Source: Podospora pseudocomata (Eukaryota > Ascomycota > Sordariomycetes > Sordariales > Podosporaceae). From it: DNA of 64,000 nt. The stretch covers positions 3,906,001 through 3,970,000 of the forward strand of contig NW_026946363.1 of NCBI RefSeq assembly GCF_035222375.1, in the 5' to 3' direction. This document shows, in pieces, positions 62,601 to 64,000 of the stretch (its first letter is position 1; each line of letters opens with the position of its first letter). The position numbers and the translations under genes are program-made. Below the pieces are notes generated by a model, which had not been told where the DNA came from, made no database searches, and was given only the letters and a program-made list of their open reading frames with translations.

Positions 62601-63490
62601 GTCTGTTTCTACCCCCGAAATCGCGGACCTCGGGGCCGTCTTTTTTTTTTGATTCCCATCTTCACCACTTCGTTCCAACTCGACAGTGGATTGAACGCCC
62701 GTTGCCAGCCATTGGCTCTCGTCCTCGCTATGTGCTTCTGACCAGTTACACTCCTTGCATATTCCCTCGTTTGAACAGCGGGACCAGACCCCTCACAGTC
62801 GTTAATCAGGCGGCAGTGACACACAATTGGTGAGTGAGGTCGAAAGTGAGGTACCACGAGGCGATCTCTCTTGGGTCGAGTGTGGGTTGGGTGTTTGGGT
62901 TTTGCGGGAGGGTCGCGATACGACACCATTCTCGTCAGCGGTCGAGCTGTGCTGTGCTAATAACTAATTTGTCTAATCGTTGGCAGCCTCATCTTCCGCG
63001 CACACACACACGCACACATTCCGAACGTTTTTTTGTCGCTGGACCCGACAAGTAATTGGCGCCAGATGCTCTGGGACAACGCCCCTAATCTTTATTCTCT
63101 GTTTTGGCGCTGCTGACTGCGCGCCGCTTGGATTTTGAGGGGGCGCGCATATCCGTCCAACCACCAAACTCGTTCGGCAATTTTTGGGCTTCCAGCCACG
63201 CATTTTCCAAGGTCTCCAAGTCTCCCGACCTCCAGCTTTTTCGCACCTCCACGCAGCCGCAGCTGTGTCCTTTGCTGCTCTGTTCTGTTGGATCCCCCGG
63301 ATGGTCTAGGACCTCACGATCTTGCTTCCATTCTTACATTCCCTCCACACCATTGTTAATTTTGCGCTTTGCGGTCTCTCAGAGCCAAGATTCCCGGCTT
63401 TCCGGAATTCCTACGGTGAGTGAAGGCCAGCTGAAAGCTCCGCAACAGCTCACACACCAACCCCACCATCATTGCATGAATCCTTGATCA
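59691..63490. other. long non-coding region upstream of the right-edge gene, 3.8 kb
   Basis: The region lies between two divergent genes. Frames at 61,110-61,613, 61,899-62,345 and 63,104-63,487 were inspected and look random. The last 1.5 kb has features of a long 5' leader: pyrimidine-rich stretches, a short CA run near 63,000-63,016, and a candidate leader intron with a GTGAGT donor at about 63,416 and an acceptor gatcag before about 63,491. No RNA gene or repeat family is recognised. Confidence 0.45.
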
Positions 63491-64000
63491 GGAACAGCCT
63501 CTGATCTGGCAACCCGACAGCAGCTCCCAGCCCCGTCCCCAGACCCTTGCCACCGCCGTCACCACGCTGAGTGGTGACAGTCCCGCTTTCGCCTTGTCGA
63601 CCACACCAGCCCCCGCTGGTGCTTTGGGAGACCTTGCTGCTGGCAGTCAAGAAGGTTCCCTTCGCGACCCTAGCGATTTCCACCACCCAACCTCCCCGTC
63701 TTTTTTCCAGCGCCAGCAACAGCAGCAGCAAACCTTCCAACCTTGCCCCGGCACTGTCACGCCCCAGCAACGCGAAGACAGATCCCCCACACCGTCTTCA
63801 CACAGGGCTCTCCGTCGCACTCCGCGCTTCTCGGCTACTCCCAGTCCACGACCTTCCGAGACCCAGCGCCGACCGCACTTTGAGGCAGCCGCCGGTGGAG
63901 CTATCCCACCGCCGATATTCTCTCTTCCCGGTGCTCGCAACAGCTGTGGTCAACCCGAACAGGTATTCAGTCCCCTTCGACGACAGCTCTCCCAGGATCT
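63491..64000 (+). CDS. 5' part of a Gln/Pro/Ser-rich gene, cut by the window edge
   Basis: From about 63,491 the plus strand stays open for about 170 codons to the edge. It encodes a low-complexity sequence: EQPLIWQPDSSSQPRPQTLA, a poly-glutamine FFQRQQQQQQTFQ, and RRTPRFSATPSPRPSETQRR. There is no ATG in this frame after the nearest upstream stop (TGA near 63,481), so translation must start in an earlier exon joined at the acceptor gatcag or further downstream. The composition fits the N-terminal region of a fungal transcription factor or signalling protein. No domain is visible, so the function is unknown. The minus-strand frames over the same stretch are mirror images of the biased codons. 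Confidence 0.5.

Noticed and set aside
1-64000. transposons, virus-like elements, CRISPR arrays, rRNA
   Set aside because: I found no terminal repeats, transposase or polymerase motifs, spaced palindromic arrays or rRNA-like sequence by reading. Small or very old fragments could still be missed without a search.

Overview
The window comes from a filamentous ascomycete, most likely a Sordariomycete of the Sordariales type. Genes are compact, carry a few short introns (mostly 49-72 bp, GT...AG, with CTAAC/CTGAC-like branch sites), and are separated by unique non-coding stretches of 0.3-3.8 kb. Products are typical fungal housekeeping proteins plus serine-rich proteins found mainly in this lineage. 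I see no rRNA or convincing tRNA gene, no CRISPR array, no virus-like element and no intact transposon.

Layout, left to right. A possible coding fragment lies at the left edge (-), then DPH6 (+, diphthamide synthesis), a very large triple-AAA protein of the CbbX/SpoVK type (+), ATP12 (-, F1-ATPase assembly), EFR3 (-, anchor for PI4-kinase at the plasma membrane), a secreted BBE-type FAD oxidase (+, five exons), a large serine-rich protein of unknown function (-), a vacuolar subtilisin of the proteinase B type (-), a LYST/Bph1-like BEACH protein (+, about 2640 residues), the 9.5 kDa subunit of complex I (-), WBP1 of oligosaccharyltransferase (+), the splicing factor ISY1 (+), a 5'-nucleotidase-like metallophosphatase (-), a choline/ethanolamine kinase (-), SCO1 (-), the Set1-complex PHD protein SPP1 (+), a second serine/proline-rich unknown (-), a seven-helix rhodopsin-like/PTH11-type membrane protein (-), and at the right edge the start of a Gln/Pro/Ser-rich gene (+) running off the window.

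The genes do not form one pathway or a biosynthetic cluster. Recurring themes are mitochondrial biogenesis (ATP12, complex I 9.5 kDa subunit, SCO1) and membrane or vacuole biology (EFR3, choline kinase, proteinase B, BEACH protein, WBP1). Two divergent pairs share short promoters: complex I 9.5 kDa/WBP1 (about 420 bp) and SCO1/SPP1 (about 440 bp).

Most gene models were rebuilt by joining exons at splice sites that keep the frame and restore known family motifs. These joins are inferences from sequence alone. No clearly new multi-gene system was found. The best leads are the triple-AAA protein whose first two ATPase modules have lost key residues, two neighbouring micro-exons in the rhodopsin-like gene, a GC-AG intron cutting the choline kinase catalytic motif, a decayed 20-21 bp tandem array, and an intron whose acceptor follows 15 adenines.
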